Shown here piece by piece: positions 1-9,445 of a stretch of DNA of 35,677 bases. The notes below the pieces were generated by a model, which did no database searches, was not told the origin of the DNA, and worked only from the letters and a program-made list of their open reading frames with translations. A program made the translations under genes and the position numbers. Position 1 is the first letter of the stretch; each line of letters opens with the position of its first letter. Source of the stretch: Candidatus Firestoneibacteriota bacterium (GTDB taxonomy: Bacteria; Oederibacteriota; D2-FULL-39-29; CAIOVX01); contig CAIWWK010000107.1 of NCBI GenBank assembly GCA_903916325.1, positions 1 to 35,677 on the forward strand, written 5' to 3'.

Positions 1-25
1 AAACAGCGGCAGGATTAATTTAAAG

Positions 26-2116
26 TTATTTAGGGTCATTATTCTTTAAGAGTTCTTCTATCTTCTCAAAATAAATGTCGCGCGGTTTAGAACCCTGGGA
101 CGGCCCTATCAATCCGTGCGTCTCCATAATACTTATGAGATTAGCGGCCTTGCCGTCGCTGACATGGAGGGCGCCTTTTAAGAGCGTAGCCGAGGCCCTT
201 TTTCTCTCTTTCACCACGATCAAGGCGTTTCTTAGCAGTCCGTCATCATCCCCTGATTCACCCAGTCCGGTGGCGGAAGGCGCTGTTTCTATCTGTGAGT
301 ACTCCGGTTTTGCCTGGCTCTTCCAGCAATCCATTACCTTTTTAACTTCTCCGGAAGATACATAAGGGCATTGTACTCTTAAGGGTTCAGGGAACGACGC
401 CAGCGAGAAGAGCATATCTCCCTTGCCCAGAAGGTTTTCCGCGCCGCCGGTATCAAGAATGACGCGCGAGTCAGTCATGGAGAATACCTGTAACGCTATC
501 CTTGAGGGGAAGTTTGCTTTAATTACCCCGGTGATAATGTCAGCGGAAGGGCGCTGCGTGGCGAATACTAGATGTATTCCGACAGCGCGCGAAAGCTGGG
601 CCAAGCGAGTTATAACCTCCTCGACCTGCCTCGCTTCGAGGAGCATCAAATCGGCGAGTTCGTCTATGATAACAACAATGTAAGGCATTTTGACATCCGA
701 AGCCGCGTTATAAGACGCGATGTCGCGGGCGCCTATTTCGGAAAGCCTTGTGTACCTGTTGTGCATTTCGTAACTTACGGCTTTTAGGGCCTGTGTGGCT
801 TTTTTTGTTTCCGTTATTATAGGTGTGTAAAGATGAGGTATGTCACGGTAGAGACTGAATTCAACGCGCTTTGGGTCTATCAGCAGGATCTTGAGTTCTT
901 CAGGATTGAACCTGTAGAGCAGGCTCATGATGATAGTGTTAAGACACACGCTTTTCCCTGAGCCTGTCGCTCCCGCAACCAGCAGATGCGGCATTTCTGC
1001 CAGGTCTGCGATAACTGCTTTCCCGTCGACGGTTTTGCCGATAACCACAGGCATTCTGCCGTTGGAATTTGTGAACTCAGCATCTTCAAGCATTTCACGG
1101 AGACTGACAATTACGGGCTTTTTGTTTGGCACTTCTATGCCTACCGCGCCGACTCCCGGTAGCGGCGCGATTATTCTGATTCTGGTAGCCTTCAGGTTTA
1201 GCGCGAGGTCGTTTTGCAGCGCCGAGATTTTGCTAACTTTTGTTCCTGCGTCCGGTTTAAGCTCGAACCTGGTTATGACAGGCCCTGAAACCGCATTGAT
1301 AACTTTTACTTTTATGTCAAAGGTGGCAAGGGTTTTTTCAATTATCTCCGAGTAGAGTTTTATGTCATCTTCAGAATTAACCGGTTTAGGCTTTTCATTC
1401 AGCAAATCTATCGCCGGAAGCTCGTATGAGATCTCCCCGGGGGCCTTTATTCCTGCGGGCTCCTTCTTCTTCTCAGGTTTTGCTTCTTTCGGTGGTTTTT
1501 CCTGTCGAGAGGGTGAAGCGTCGGGTATCTTTGGTATGACTATTGCGCCTTTGTCAGTCTTGCCGAGAGGTTTTTCTTCTCTTTTTTGGCGCTCAGGAGC
1601 AGCAGCGGTTGAAGGATGCCTGAACAATTCCAAAAGCCAGGCGTAACAGCGGGCAAGAATTCCTTTAGCGTGATTGTCAAATTCAAGCAAGTAGATACCG
1701 AGCACAAGCGAAAGGAAAGCGATAAAACCGGCGCCAAGAGACCCTGTGTAATTTACAAGGAAGCCGCCGAGCAAAAGGCCGAATTGGTCATTATCACTAA
1801 GATCGCTTATACAATTTACGTTCATTATCCTGTCAATCCCGAAGAGATACTGGAAGACACAAAGGCCGGCAAGGATGACAAAAAAACCTGCTCCTTTCAG
1901 CTCGCGCTTTTCTATTTTTTCGGCCTTAAAGGCGTAAATGCCGATAACCGCGAACAGGACCGGAAATAGGAAGGAAACATAGCCGAAAAGAAGGTAAAAA
2001 GCTGATCGCAGATACTTGCCGAAGACTCCAAGGATATCTAAAGGCACAAGCGCTGTAAAAAGAAAGAGCGCAGAAGCGACCCAGATTATTCCCTGAAACT
2101 CATTCTTTTTCTTCAT
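26..2116 (-). CDS. ftsK: DNA translocase FtsK/SpoIIIE
   Basis: N-terminal TM segments, Walker A 'VAGATGSGKSVCLN', 'VIIDELADLM', 'ATQRPSADIITGVIKANFPSRIA' and a C-terminal winged-helix gamma-like domain. The start is more likely the internal ATG (MKKKNEF, 2116), preceded by GAGGAA, than 2161. Confidence 0.95.
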   Translation of the reverse strand: MKKKNEFQGIIWVASALFLFTALVPLDILGVFGKYLRSAFYLLFGYVSFLFPVLFAVIGIYAFKAEKIEKRELKGAGFFVILAGLCVFQYLFGIDRIMNVNCISDLSDNDQFGLLLGGFLVNYTGSLGAGFIAFLSLVLGIYLLEFDNHAKGILARCYAWLLELFRHPSTAAAPERQKREEKPLGKTDKGAIVIPKIPDASPSRQEKPPKEAKPEKKKEPAGIKAPGEISYELPAIDLLNEKPKPVNSEDDIKLYSEIIEKTLATFDIKVKVINAVSGPVITRFELKPDAGTKVSKISALQNDLALNLKATRIRIIAPLPGVGAVGIEVPNKKPVIVSLREMLEDAEFTNSNGRMPVVIGKTVDGKAVIADLAEMPHLLVAGATGSGKSVCLNTIIMSLLYRFNPEELKILLIDPKRVEFSLYRDIPHLYTPIITETKKATQALKAVSYEMHNRYTRLSEIGARDIASYNAASDVKMPYIVVIIDELADLMLLEARQVEEVITRLAQLSRAVGIHLVFATQRPSADIITGVIKANFPSRIALQVFSMTDSRVILDTGGAENLLGKGDMLFSLASFPEPLRVQCPYVSSGEVKKVMDCWKSQAKPEYSQIETAPSATGLGESGDDDGLLRNALIVVKERKRASATLLKGALHVSDGKAANLISIMETHGLIGPSQGSKPRDIYFEKIEELLKNNDPK

Positions 2117-2242
2117 TATTCCTCGAATTACGCAAATATATCCCGAAACTATAAAAAGCATTGAAATATTGGAGATTTTTCAGTTCCATAATATCAAAGG
2201 AGGGCATAGTTGTCAACAAGCACATGGTAATTCCGGCAGGTT

Positions 2243-3436
2243 TTACCTGTAAAGAACGGTATACATAATCTTTCCTGAGCGTTTTATAACTATTAGCACT
2301 CCATTATCCTGATTGGCTTTTGCGGTAATCTTGGCAAAATCATCCGAGTTCTTCACTTGCTGTTTTTCGGCTTCTATGACAAGGTCTCCTTCGTTAAGCC
2401 CGCTGGAAATAGCCCTGCCGTTCTGGTCAATGCCCGTAATTACAGCCCCGGCGCGTTCCGAAATGTCATATTTTGCTATCAGGTCAGGAGTAAGGTCGGC
2501 TACATGCACTCCCAGGAAAACGGCTCCGTTCTGCTTTCTTTCCCTGCCGGAAGGCCTGGCTGACTTTTCAGCCAAGGCAAGCTCCCGGTCGCTCTTCATC
2601 ATTTCATCAATTGCTGCCCTGGCGTCATTTACAGGGATCGCAAAACCTATGCCGGCATATGAACCGGATGTAGAAACAATAGCGACATTTATCCCGATGA
2701 CCTCGCCAAAAATATTTGCCAGCGGCCCGCCGGAATTTCCGGGATTAATTGCAGCGTCAGTCTGTATTAAATTGGGAAGCTTGCGCACTCCGGTTTCGTC
2801 GCTGTCCTCAAAGACCCTGCCTATAGCGCTCACAATACCCGCGGTGACGGTATGGTCGTAACCAAAGGGATTTCCGACGGCAACCGCCCATTGTCCAACC
2901 CTGACCTTTGAGGAGTCGCCCAGCACGGCCTTGACTAGCTTTCTGCCCGGATCAATCTTTACAAGCGCGAGGTCCCTGGCCTTATTGACTCCGGTGACTC
3001 TTCCAGTATAACTGGTTTTATCGGAAAGGATAACTGTAATTTTGGTCATCTCTTTGATTACATGGAAATTCGTGAGGATGTATCCGTCTTCTGAAACAAT
3101 TAATCCAGTGCCGAGACCGGTACGCTTGTATTGTTTTTCTCGCGGGCGCTGGAGCGCGTCATCGAAATTGAAGAAACGGTCAAAAAGGTCGTTGAAGTTA
3201 TAGCCGTAGTAGCGGTACTTGAGCACTTGTTCAGTGCTGATATTTACCACGCTCGGGGCAAGTGTTTCGGAAACAGAGACAAAAGCATCCTGCAAACTCT
3301 CTGCCTGGCGCACGCCGGGATTAACCTTTCCCGAAGAGGAAAGGCCCAGTCCGGCAGCAATCGCCAAACCTGTGATTATTCCCACGGCTCCAAGTATTGC
3401 CGCGCCTTTTTTCGACCTTTTAGAAGTATTTTTCAC
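2243..3436 (-). CDS. HtrA/DegP-like trypsin serine protease with one PDZ domain
   Basis: Signal/anchor segment, 'TNFHVIKE', 'DLALVKID', 'QTDAAINPGNSGGPL' catalytic motifs and a C-terminal PDZ domain; GTG start. Confidence 0.93.
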   Translation of the reverse strand: MKNTSKRSKKGAAILGAVGIITGLAIAAGLGLSSSGKVNPGVRQAESLQDAFVSVSETLAPSVVNISTEQVLKYRYYGYNFNDLFDRFFNFDDALQRPREKQYKRTGLGTGLIVSEDGYILTNFHVIKEMTKITVILSDKTSYTGRVTGVNKARDLALVKIDPGRKLVKAVLGDSSKVRVGQWAVAVGNPFGYDHTVTAGIVSAIGRVFEDSDETGVRKLPNLIQTDAAINPGNSGGPLANIFGEVIGINVAIVSTSGSYAGIGFAIPVNDARAAIDEMMKSDRELALAEKSARPSGRERKQNGAVFLGVHVADLTPDLIAKYDISERAGAVITGIDQNGRAISSGLNEGDLVIEAEKQQVKNSDDFAKITAKANQDNGVLIVIKRSGKIMYTVLYR

Positions 3437-3437
3437 G

Positions 3438-4787
3438 CTATTTGAAGTACCTCGGAAGATATCTCTTCTGCTTCACGAGCATTTCCTCAAGCAGGACTTC
3501 GGCGTTCTTAAAATCCTTAAGGAGCGGGTCAAGCATCAGGGCTTTCATTGCAAGTTTTCTGTCGCCTGTCATTGCCGAATCAGCCGTAAGTTTATGAATC
3601 GCGCCCATCTTTCCGACAACTTCTGCGACGGGTACCGTCAAGGCGCCCAGAGTCAACGCTTTGAAGCCGAACTGGCCGAAAACCGCAGGAATTTCAAGGC
3701 AATAGTCAGCCGGCAGGTTGCTGATGCTTCCGTTATTCAAGATGTTTACCGCGGGATTTATGTCTCCTTTGTTCCTGATTATGGACATCATTATGTTATG
3801 GGCTTCTTCTCCTGAAGGTTTGTCCATATCCCAGGGATCTTCTTCTCTAGCTATCCATTTTTTAAGAAGTTTTTTCGAATCTTGTTTTTGTTTTATGGCT
3901 TTCCTGAAATCTCTCTGGTTCAGCCCGTAGTCTTTGCCGTTCTTTGAATTCGGGTCAAGGAAATACGGGAAAAATTCCACGATGTGAGCGTCACCGGCTA
4001 CAGGCATCATCCCGTACCATTTGAAGAGCTTTCCTGTTATTTCCCAATGTTCGTGCAACCGTTCCTGTTCCAGCCAGTCCTTGCTGTTCTTCTTTCCTGC
4101 TTTTGGTTTTGTGGTGTAGTTGATGAAATCTTTGTACCAGGACTCGGTCTTGTTCTCCCCTTTGACCCAGACTTCTTTTACCCACGTGAAATGATTGGTG
4201 CCGGCGGCAAAAACATCTATTTCTTTCTTCTTCGCGCCGTAAACCTTGCAAACCATCTCTTCAACTCCGCCGATGGCGTGGCACAATCCGACGCATTTTA
4301 TTTTGCTGTAACGCTGAACTACAGATGTCAGCTGGCTCATGGGATTGGTGAAGTTTATGAGCCACGCGTCCGGGCAGAGTTTTTCCATGTCTTTGACGAT
4401 GACCATCAGAGCTTCTATGTTTCTGAAGGATCTGACCAGGGCGGACGGGCCCATTGTGTCGCCGACTGTGTTGCTGATGCGGTGCTTAACGCAGATCTTT
4501 CCAATCTCCATATCCGCAAGCTCGCCGCCGACATTGATGCAGAGCATAACATAATCCGCGCCCGAGAGCGCCTTCTTACGGTCCGTGGTTCCTTCAACTT
4601 TTATATTAGTCCCGGAGAGCTCATTCATTATTTTACAGACGGCAGATATGTATTTAATCGGTTCAGGGTTAATATCGAACAGCACAACCGTTGATTCTCT
4701 CAACTCTTCAATCTTTACCAAATCCTTGAAAACTCTGTGACAAAAAAGGTAACTCGCTCCGACAAAGACTATCCTGTACTTTTTCAT
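3438..4787 (-). CDS. Glycoside hydrolase family 4 (alpha-galactosidase/alpha-glucosidase-like)
   Basis: Rossmann N-terminus 'IVFVGASYLF', 'NFTNPMSQLTSVVQRYS', 'VGLCHAIGG', 'AAGTNHFTWV' typical of GH4. Confidence 0.85.
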   Translation of the reverse strand: MKKYRIVFVGASYLFCHRVFKDLVKIEELRESTVVLFDINPEPIKYISAVCKIMNELSGTNIKVEGTTDRKKALSGADYVMLCINVGGELADMEIGKICVKHRISNTVGDTMGPSALVRSFRNIEALMVIVKDMEKLCPDAWLINFTNPMSQLTSVVQRYSKIKCVGLCHAIGGVEEMVCKVYGAKKKEIDVFAAGTNHFTWVKEVWVKGENKTESWYKDFINYTTKPKAGKKNSKDWLEQERLHEHWEITGKLFKWYGMMPVAGDAHIVEFFPYFLDPNSKNGKDYGLNQRDFRKAIKQKQDSKKLLKKWIAREEDPWDMDKPSGEEAHNIMMSIIRNKGDINPAVNILNNGSISNLPADYCLEIPAVFGQFGFKALTLGALTVPVAEVVGKMGAIHKLTADSAMTGDRKLAMKALMLDPLLKDFKNAEVLLEEMLVKQKRYLPRYFK

Positions 4788-4814
4788 TAACTCTCCTTGG
4801 ATTATCCCGCCTGT

Positions 4815-5300
4815 CTACATATTCCGGGAGCTTAGTTCTTCGTCCAGCATCCTTAAGAAATACTCTTTTCTTGCCATTTCCAGCGCTTCCTGAGGCGTCA
4901 TATTTGACCTTACAGAGTAGCGCAGCTTCTGTCTTATCATTCCCTGGAGAACTTCATCGCTTTCAGTCGCCACATGAAGAAACCTGACGGCTGCCCCTTC
5001 TACTCCGGCCCGGGTAACTTCGGCTAAAATATTGACGGCAGTCTCAGAGCTTTGCAAACGCAAACTGATCTCAATCCGGTCGCCGGGTTTTAGAGCTTCG
5101 CCGGTTAAAAGCAATGCCCCCCCGCCGGAAATATTCCTGGTCACGGCCTTTACCGTTCTCGCCAGCAATTTCTTTAGAACGCCGCTTCCGTCGTCCCTTA
5201 TAACCTTGAAGGTCAATTCGAGATCTATCACCCACCTCGGATATGCTCTTCGTTCTATTTGAATATCTCCGTCAGCCAAAAGGTTCTCCTGTTCTGACAA
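4815..5300 (-). CDS. PilZ domain protein
   Basis: 'ERRAYPRW' (RxxxR-like) and 'NISGGGALLL' (D/NxSxxG-like) PilZ motifs; TTG start inferred. Confidence 0.75.
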   Translation of the reverse strand: MSEQENLLADGDIQIERRAYPRWVIDLELTFKVIRDDGSGVLKKLLARTVKAVTRNISGGGALLLTGEALKPGDRIEISLRLQSSETAVNILAEVTRAGVEGAAVRFLHVATESDEVLQGMIRQKLRYSVRSNMTPQEALEMARKEYFLRMLDEELSSRNM

Positions 5301-5309
5301 AGTTTGCGT

Positions 5310-6086
5310 CTATTTCGAAAGCTTTCTTACAAGCTCCGCGTGTATTTTTCCGTTTGTTGCCAAAGTTTCATTTCCGAAAATATCAAATTTCCCGCCGGAA
5401 TAGTCAGAGAGCTTGCCTCCGGATTCTTCAACGAGCAGCGCAGCAGCTGCCGTATCCCAGGGTTTCAGACCCTGCTCGAAGAAACCGGCAAAGACCCCGG
5501 CCGCGACATAGCAGATATCCAGCGCTGCAGCACCGCCGCGCCTTACCGGGCCTGTTGAGGCTATATTTTTAAACCAGTCGAACTGTTTGCCCTGCCTAAA
5601 GTAAATCGAGTAAGGAAAGCCGGTGCCGGTAAGCGACTTTTTTAGTGATCTCTCGGATGAAACAGCAAGCCTCTTATTGTTTAAAAACGCGCCGCCTCCT
5701 TTAACCGCCGTGAAAAGTTCGTCTATATAGGCGGCGTATACTGCTCCGGTAACCGTGACGCCGTTATGTTGGACGGCGACTGAAGAACAAAATAGCGGGA
5801 ACCCGTGCGCGTAATTGACCGTTCCGTCAAGCGGGTCAATTATCCAGCGGTACTCTCCGGAACTGTTTTCTTCTCCTGATTCCTCCGCAAGGAATCCGTG
5901 TTTTGGAAACTCCTTGCGAATAATATCCTTAATGACTTTCTCGGACTCTACATCGGCCTTCGTTACTATATTTGTGACGTATTCCTTGAAGCCGTAGCTT
6001 TTTAGCTTTCTGAAATACTTCAGGTGTATCTTTCCGGCTTCTTTCGCGGCTTTTACCGCAGTTTTTTGCAGTTTATCTCCGGTCAT
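5310..6086 (-). CDS. Inositol monophosphatase family protein
   Basis: 'LAEESGEE', 'WIIDPLDGTVNYAHGFP', 'KPWDTAAAALLVEESGG'. Start placed at the ATG at 6086 (MTGDKLQK) because the longer ORF (to 6428) only reads through the low-complexity tail of the overlapping gene. Confidence 0.9.
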   Translation of the reverse strand: MTGDKLQKTAVKAAKEAGKIHLKYFRKLKSYGFKEYVTNIVTKADVESEKVIKDIIRKEFPKHGFLAEESGEENSSGEYRWIIDPLDGTVNYAHGFPLFCSSVAVQHNGVTVTGAVYAAYIDELFTAVKGGGAFLNNKRLAVSSERSLKKSLTGTGFPYSIYFRQGKQFDWFKNIASTGPVRRGGAAALDICYVAAGVFAGFFEQGLKPWDTAAAALLVEESGGKLSDYSGGKFDIFGNETLATNGKIHAELVRKLSK

Positions 6087-7992
6087 CTTTTCTGCCTTTG
6101 TACCCGCCGCTTCGGCCGTTTCCTTTATTCCGCGTTTTTGACGGTATGTTCCCCTTAAAATCCTTGCTCTTCCCTTTCTCGGATCTTCCTTTGTAGTTCC
6201 CGCCGCGCTCAGAGAGCGTTTTTCCGGAGAAAGTTGAACCGGAAGTCCTGCTGCCGTGAGAGGGACCTTTGGAATAGGGGCTTTTCGAAGCCTGCCATTT
6301 CCTGACGGGCGCACCTGACGGTCTATCGGAACGCTCCGCTCTCCTCGCGCTATTTTCCGAAGGTCTTGCTGAAGAGACATATTTTCTGTCTCTTTGGGAA
6401 GTTCCGGAGTCATACGGCCTCTTTTCACGCGTTCTATCGCCGGAATCCTGCCGCGACGAAGGACGCCTGTCAGACTCGGTTCTTCTTTCTACCCTGTTAG
6501 CGCTCGGCCGTTTTCTCTTTACTTTTTCTGGTCTTGGAGCAAAGGGTTTTTTAATCTTTACAGCGGCAGGTTTCGCATCTGCGACAACCGTCTGTTGCTG
6601 TCTTTCCTTTATAATTAACGGTTCAACAGCAGGCAATTCAGGCAGGGGTTCAGCTGCTTTGAATTTCTCGTCCTGAACCAACTTTACAATAATTTCGACG
6701 TGAAAAGTATTCGGGAACATGTCAAGGGGCTGGATAAAGACAGGTTTATAACCATCTTCTTTAAGGACCAGCAAGTCCCTTGCAAGGGTCATAACGTCGC
6801 AGGAAACATAGATTATTTCCTTGGCCCCGAGTTTCTTGATGTTCAAGAGCACGCTCTTTTCACAACCTTTCCTGGGAGGGTCAAGCACAACCGTTTTTGG
6901 ACTGTAGCCGGTTGTCAGTGAATTCGTTGTTATGTCTTCCACCCTGCCGTTCAGGAATTCGCAGTTTTCAATGTTGTTCAGTGCCGCGTTTGTTTTTGCG
7001 TCGGCGATGGCCGGTTTGACCTCGTCAATGCCTATTACTTTTCTGAACTTTTTCGCAATCAGCAGCGATATGGTGCCTGCCCCGCAGTAGAGATCGCAGG
7101 CCTCCGCAGTCAAATCTTCCGTAACCAAACTGCTGACAAGATCGTACATTTTACGCATCTGGGTCGTGTTGGTCTGGAAGAACGAGATGGGGGAAATTTT
7201 GTATTTAATATCCGGCCATTCTTCGGTAAGGGAACCGTCCCCGAACATCATTATGGTTTGGCTTCCCATAATAATATTGGTCTCGGTGTTATTCAGGTTA
7301 AACAGAACTGAAATATCTTTAAATTCTTCACGAAGCAGGTTGGCAAGTTTTGTGGCTTCGTCAAGGCTGCCGTCACGGAGCACCAGAACAATCGCCGTGT
7401 CATCTTTTGTTTCACTTCCCCTTACAACAATGTGCCTGAGGTTTGTTATCGGATAGCTGTTCTTTACCAGGTATCTCTTAACGAAACCGTAGATGTCGTT
7501 CAGCTTGCGCAATATCAGAGGGCAATTCTCAATATCTACCACGTAGTGGCTCTTTAAGGCAAAGAGGCCCGCCTTTTTTCCCGGGACATCCACGGGAAAC
7601 TGGCTCTTGTTGCGGTAATAGTAATGTTCATCCGCGGAGAGCGTTTTTTCTATAGGCACTTCCTGGAACGCTCTCAACGCGTTCCGCACGATCCTTTCTT
7701 TATACTCCAGCTGTTTTGGATATTTAATATGCTGCCAGTGACAGCCGCCGCACTCGCCGAAGACCGGGCAGGGAGTGTCTATCCTGTCAGGCGAAGGTTT
7801 TAGGACTTTTTCTATCTTCCCTCTGGCAAAATTCTTGCGGACTTCAGTGACCAGCACTTCAAGCTCATCGCCCGGCGCGGAATAGGGCACAAAAACTATG
7901 AAGTTCTCGTACCTGCCTATGCCATCCGGAGAAAACGCGAGTTCGTCGATCTTAAGGATTATTCTCTGACCTACTCTTACCGGTTGATTCAT
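6073..7992 (-). CDS. rlmD: 23S rRNA (uracil-5-)-methyltransferase RlmD/RumA-like, with long basic low-complexity C-terminal tail
   Basis: TRAM domain, Fe-S cysteines 'CPVFGECGGCHWQH', 'ACDLYCGAGTISLLIA', 'LDPPRKGCEKSVL', 'VSCDVMTLARDL'; ~190 aa K/R/S/G-rich tail. Confidence 0.9.
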   Translation of the reverse strand: MNQPVRVGQRIILKIDELAFSPDGIGRYENFIVFVPYSAPGDELEVLVTEVRKNFARGKIEKVLKPSPDRIDTPCPVFGECGGCHWQHIKYPKQLEYKERIVRNALRAFQEVPIEKTLSADEHYYYRNKSQFPVDVPGKKAGLFALKSHYVVDIENCPLILRKLNDIYGFVKRYLVKNSYPITNLRHIVVRGSETKDDTAIVLVLRDGSLDEATKLANLLREEFKDISVLFNLNNTETNIIMGSQTIMMFGDGSLTEEWPDIKYKISPISFFQTNTTQMRKMYDLVSSLVTEDLTAEACDLYCGAGTISLLIAKKFRKVIGIDEVKPAIADAKTNAALNNIENCEFLNGRVEDITTNSLTTGYSPKTVVLDPPRKGCEKSVLLNIKKLGAKEIIYVSCDVMTLARDLLVLKEDGYKPVFIQPLDMFPNTFHVEIIVKLVQDEKFKAAEPLPELPAVEPLIIKERQQQTVVADAKPAAVKIKKPFAPRPEKVKRKRPSANRVERRTESDRRPSSRQDSGDRTREKRPYDSGTSQRDRKYVSSARPSENSARRAERSDRPSGAPVRKWQASKSPYSKGPSHGSRTSGSTFSGKTLSERGGNYKGRSEKGKSKDFKGNIPSKTRNKGNGRSGGYKGRKDDRR

Positions 7993-9443
7993 TTGGATAG
8001 TTTCTCCTTTAGAAGCTTGTTTACTACTGCCGGGTTTGCCTTGCCTCCGGTTGCCTTCATTACCTGTCCTACAAGGCTGCCAATCGCGCGCTCGTTACCG
8101 CTCTTGAAATCCTGTACCGCTTTTGCATTTTCAGCAAGGACTTTGTCAACCACCAGAGCTATTGCCCCTTCATCAGAAATCTGCACCAGTCCGTTTTTCT
8201 TAACTATGGTTTCAGGGTCATCGCCTGACGCGAACATTTCGGCAAATACGGATTTGGCCATCTTGCTGCTGATCGTCCCGCCGTCTACCAGTTTCACGAG
8301 CTTGACGAGGTTTTCCGGGGAAACCGGCGAATCTTTAATTTCTAATTTCTTTTCGTTAAGCATGCCGCCAAGTTCGGTCATTACAAAGTTGCTGATAGCT
8401 TTCGGCTTGTTAAGAAGCTTAACGCATTTTTCGAAATAGTCTGCAGTGTCCTTTGAAGCCGTAAGCACGCCCGCGTCGTATTCAGGAAGCCCGTACCCGG
8501 CGATGAATCTCCCGGCGCGCGCCGAAGGCAGCTCAACCAGCTGCTTCCGTATGTTTTCAATCATCTCCTCCGTGAATTCAAAGGCCACGAGGTCCGGCTC
8601 GGGGAAATACCTGTAATCGTGCGCTTCTTCCTTCGAGCGCATGGGCACGGTCTCTCCGAGATCGGCGTTGAAGAGCCGTGTTTCCTGCCTCAGCTTCTCG
8701 CTGCTCTCAAGCGCGAGCGTCTGTCTAGCGACCTCGAACTCAAGAGCTTTCTGGACATTCTTGAAGGAATTGAGATTCTTTATCTCTATCTTCTCTCCGA
8801 ACTTGTCCGCGCCTTTTTCCATAAGTGAGACATTTGCATCGCAGCGAAGAGTCCCCTTCTCCATATCGCAGTCTGAAGCGCCGATGTACTGTATGAGGCT
8901 CTTAAGCGCCAGCAAATACTCGTAAGCTTCCAGCGGAGAACGCATGTCAGGCTCGGAGACTATTTCCAGAAGAGGTATCCCCGTGCGGTTAAGATCCACC
9001 AAAGATTCTTCGGCCGCCCCTATCTGCCCGCCGGCTCCGACGTGCACCAGTTTTCCGGCGTCCTCTTCAAGGTGCGCCCGTGTCACTCCGATTACTTTCT
9101 TGACGCCGCCGACTGTTATTTCAAGCCGCCCGTTCTTAGAAAAAGGTTTGTCAAACTGGGAGGTCTGGAAATTCTTCGGAAGGTCGGGATAAAAATAATT
9201 CTTCCTGTCAAATTTACTGTACTTTTGTATCTCGCAGTTTAACGCGAGAGCCGTGAGGACAGTCAGCTCGACGGCTTTTTTGTTCGCTACCGGAAGAACG
9301 CCGGGCAGGCCGAGACACACCGGGCAGGTATGCGTGTTCTGTTCCGCCCCAAATCCCGTGGAGCAGCCGCAAAACAATTTCGACTCAGTCTTTAACTGTA
9401 CATGCACTTCCAATCCTATTACTGTGGTGTATTCCTTCGACAT
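7989..9443 (-). CDS. gatB: Asp-tRNA(Asn)/Glu-tRNA(Gln) amidotransferase subunit B
   Basis: 'IGLEVHVQLKTESKLFCGC', 'CPVCLGLPGVLPV', 'RKNYFYPDLPKNFQTSQ' and C-terminal YqeY-like domain. Confidence 0.97.
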   Translation of the reverse strand: MSKEYTTVIGLEVHVQLKTESKLFCGCSTGFGAEQNTHTCPVCLGLPGVLPVANKKAVELTVLTALALNCEIQKYSKFDRKNYFYPDLPKNFQTSQFDKPFSKNGRLEITVGGVKKVIGVTRAHLEEDAGKLVHVGAGGQIGAAEESLVDLNRTGIPLLEIVSEPDMRSPLEAYEYLLALKSLIQYIGASDCDMEKGTLRCDANVSLMEKGADKFGEKIEIKNLNSFKNVQKALEFEVARQTLALESSEKLRQETRLFNADLGETVPMRSKEEAHDYRYFPEPDLVAFEFTEEMIENIRKQLVELPSARAGRFIAGYGLPEYDAGVLTASKDTADYFEKCVKLLNKPKAISNFVMTELGGMLNEKKLEIKDSPVSPENLVKLVKLVDGGTISSKMAKSVFAEMFASGDDPETIVKKNGLVQISDEGAIALVVDKVLAENAKAVQDFKSGNERAIGSLVGQVMKATGGKANPAVVNKLLKEKLSK

Positions 9444-9445
9444 AT

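Noticed and set aside
2237-2249. CAGGT-TTT-ACCTG dyad at the htrA-like stop codon as a terminator
   Set aside because: A 5-bp stem with no T-tract is too weak, and it overlaps the coding region.
6087-6428. N-terminal extension of the inositol monophosphatase ORF
   Set aside because: It is an alternate-frame read-through of the low-complexity tail of the rlmD-like gene; the real start is best placed at 6086.
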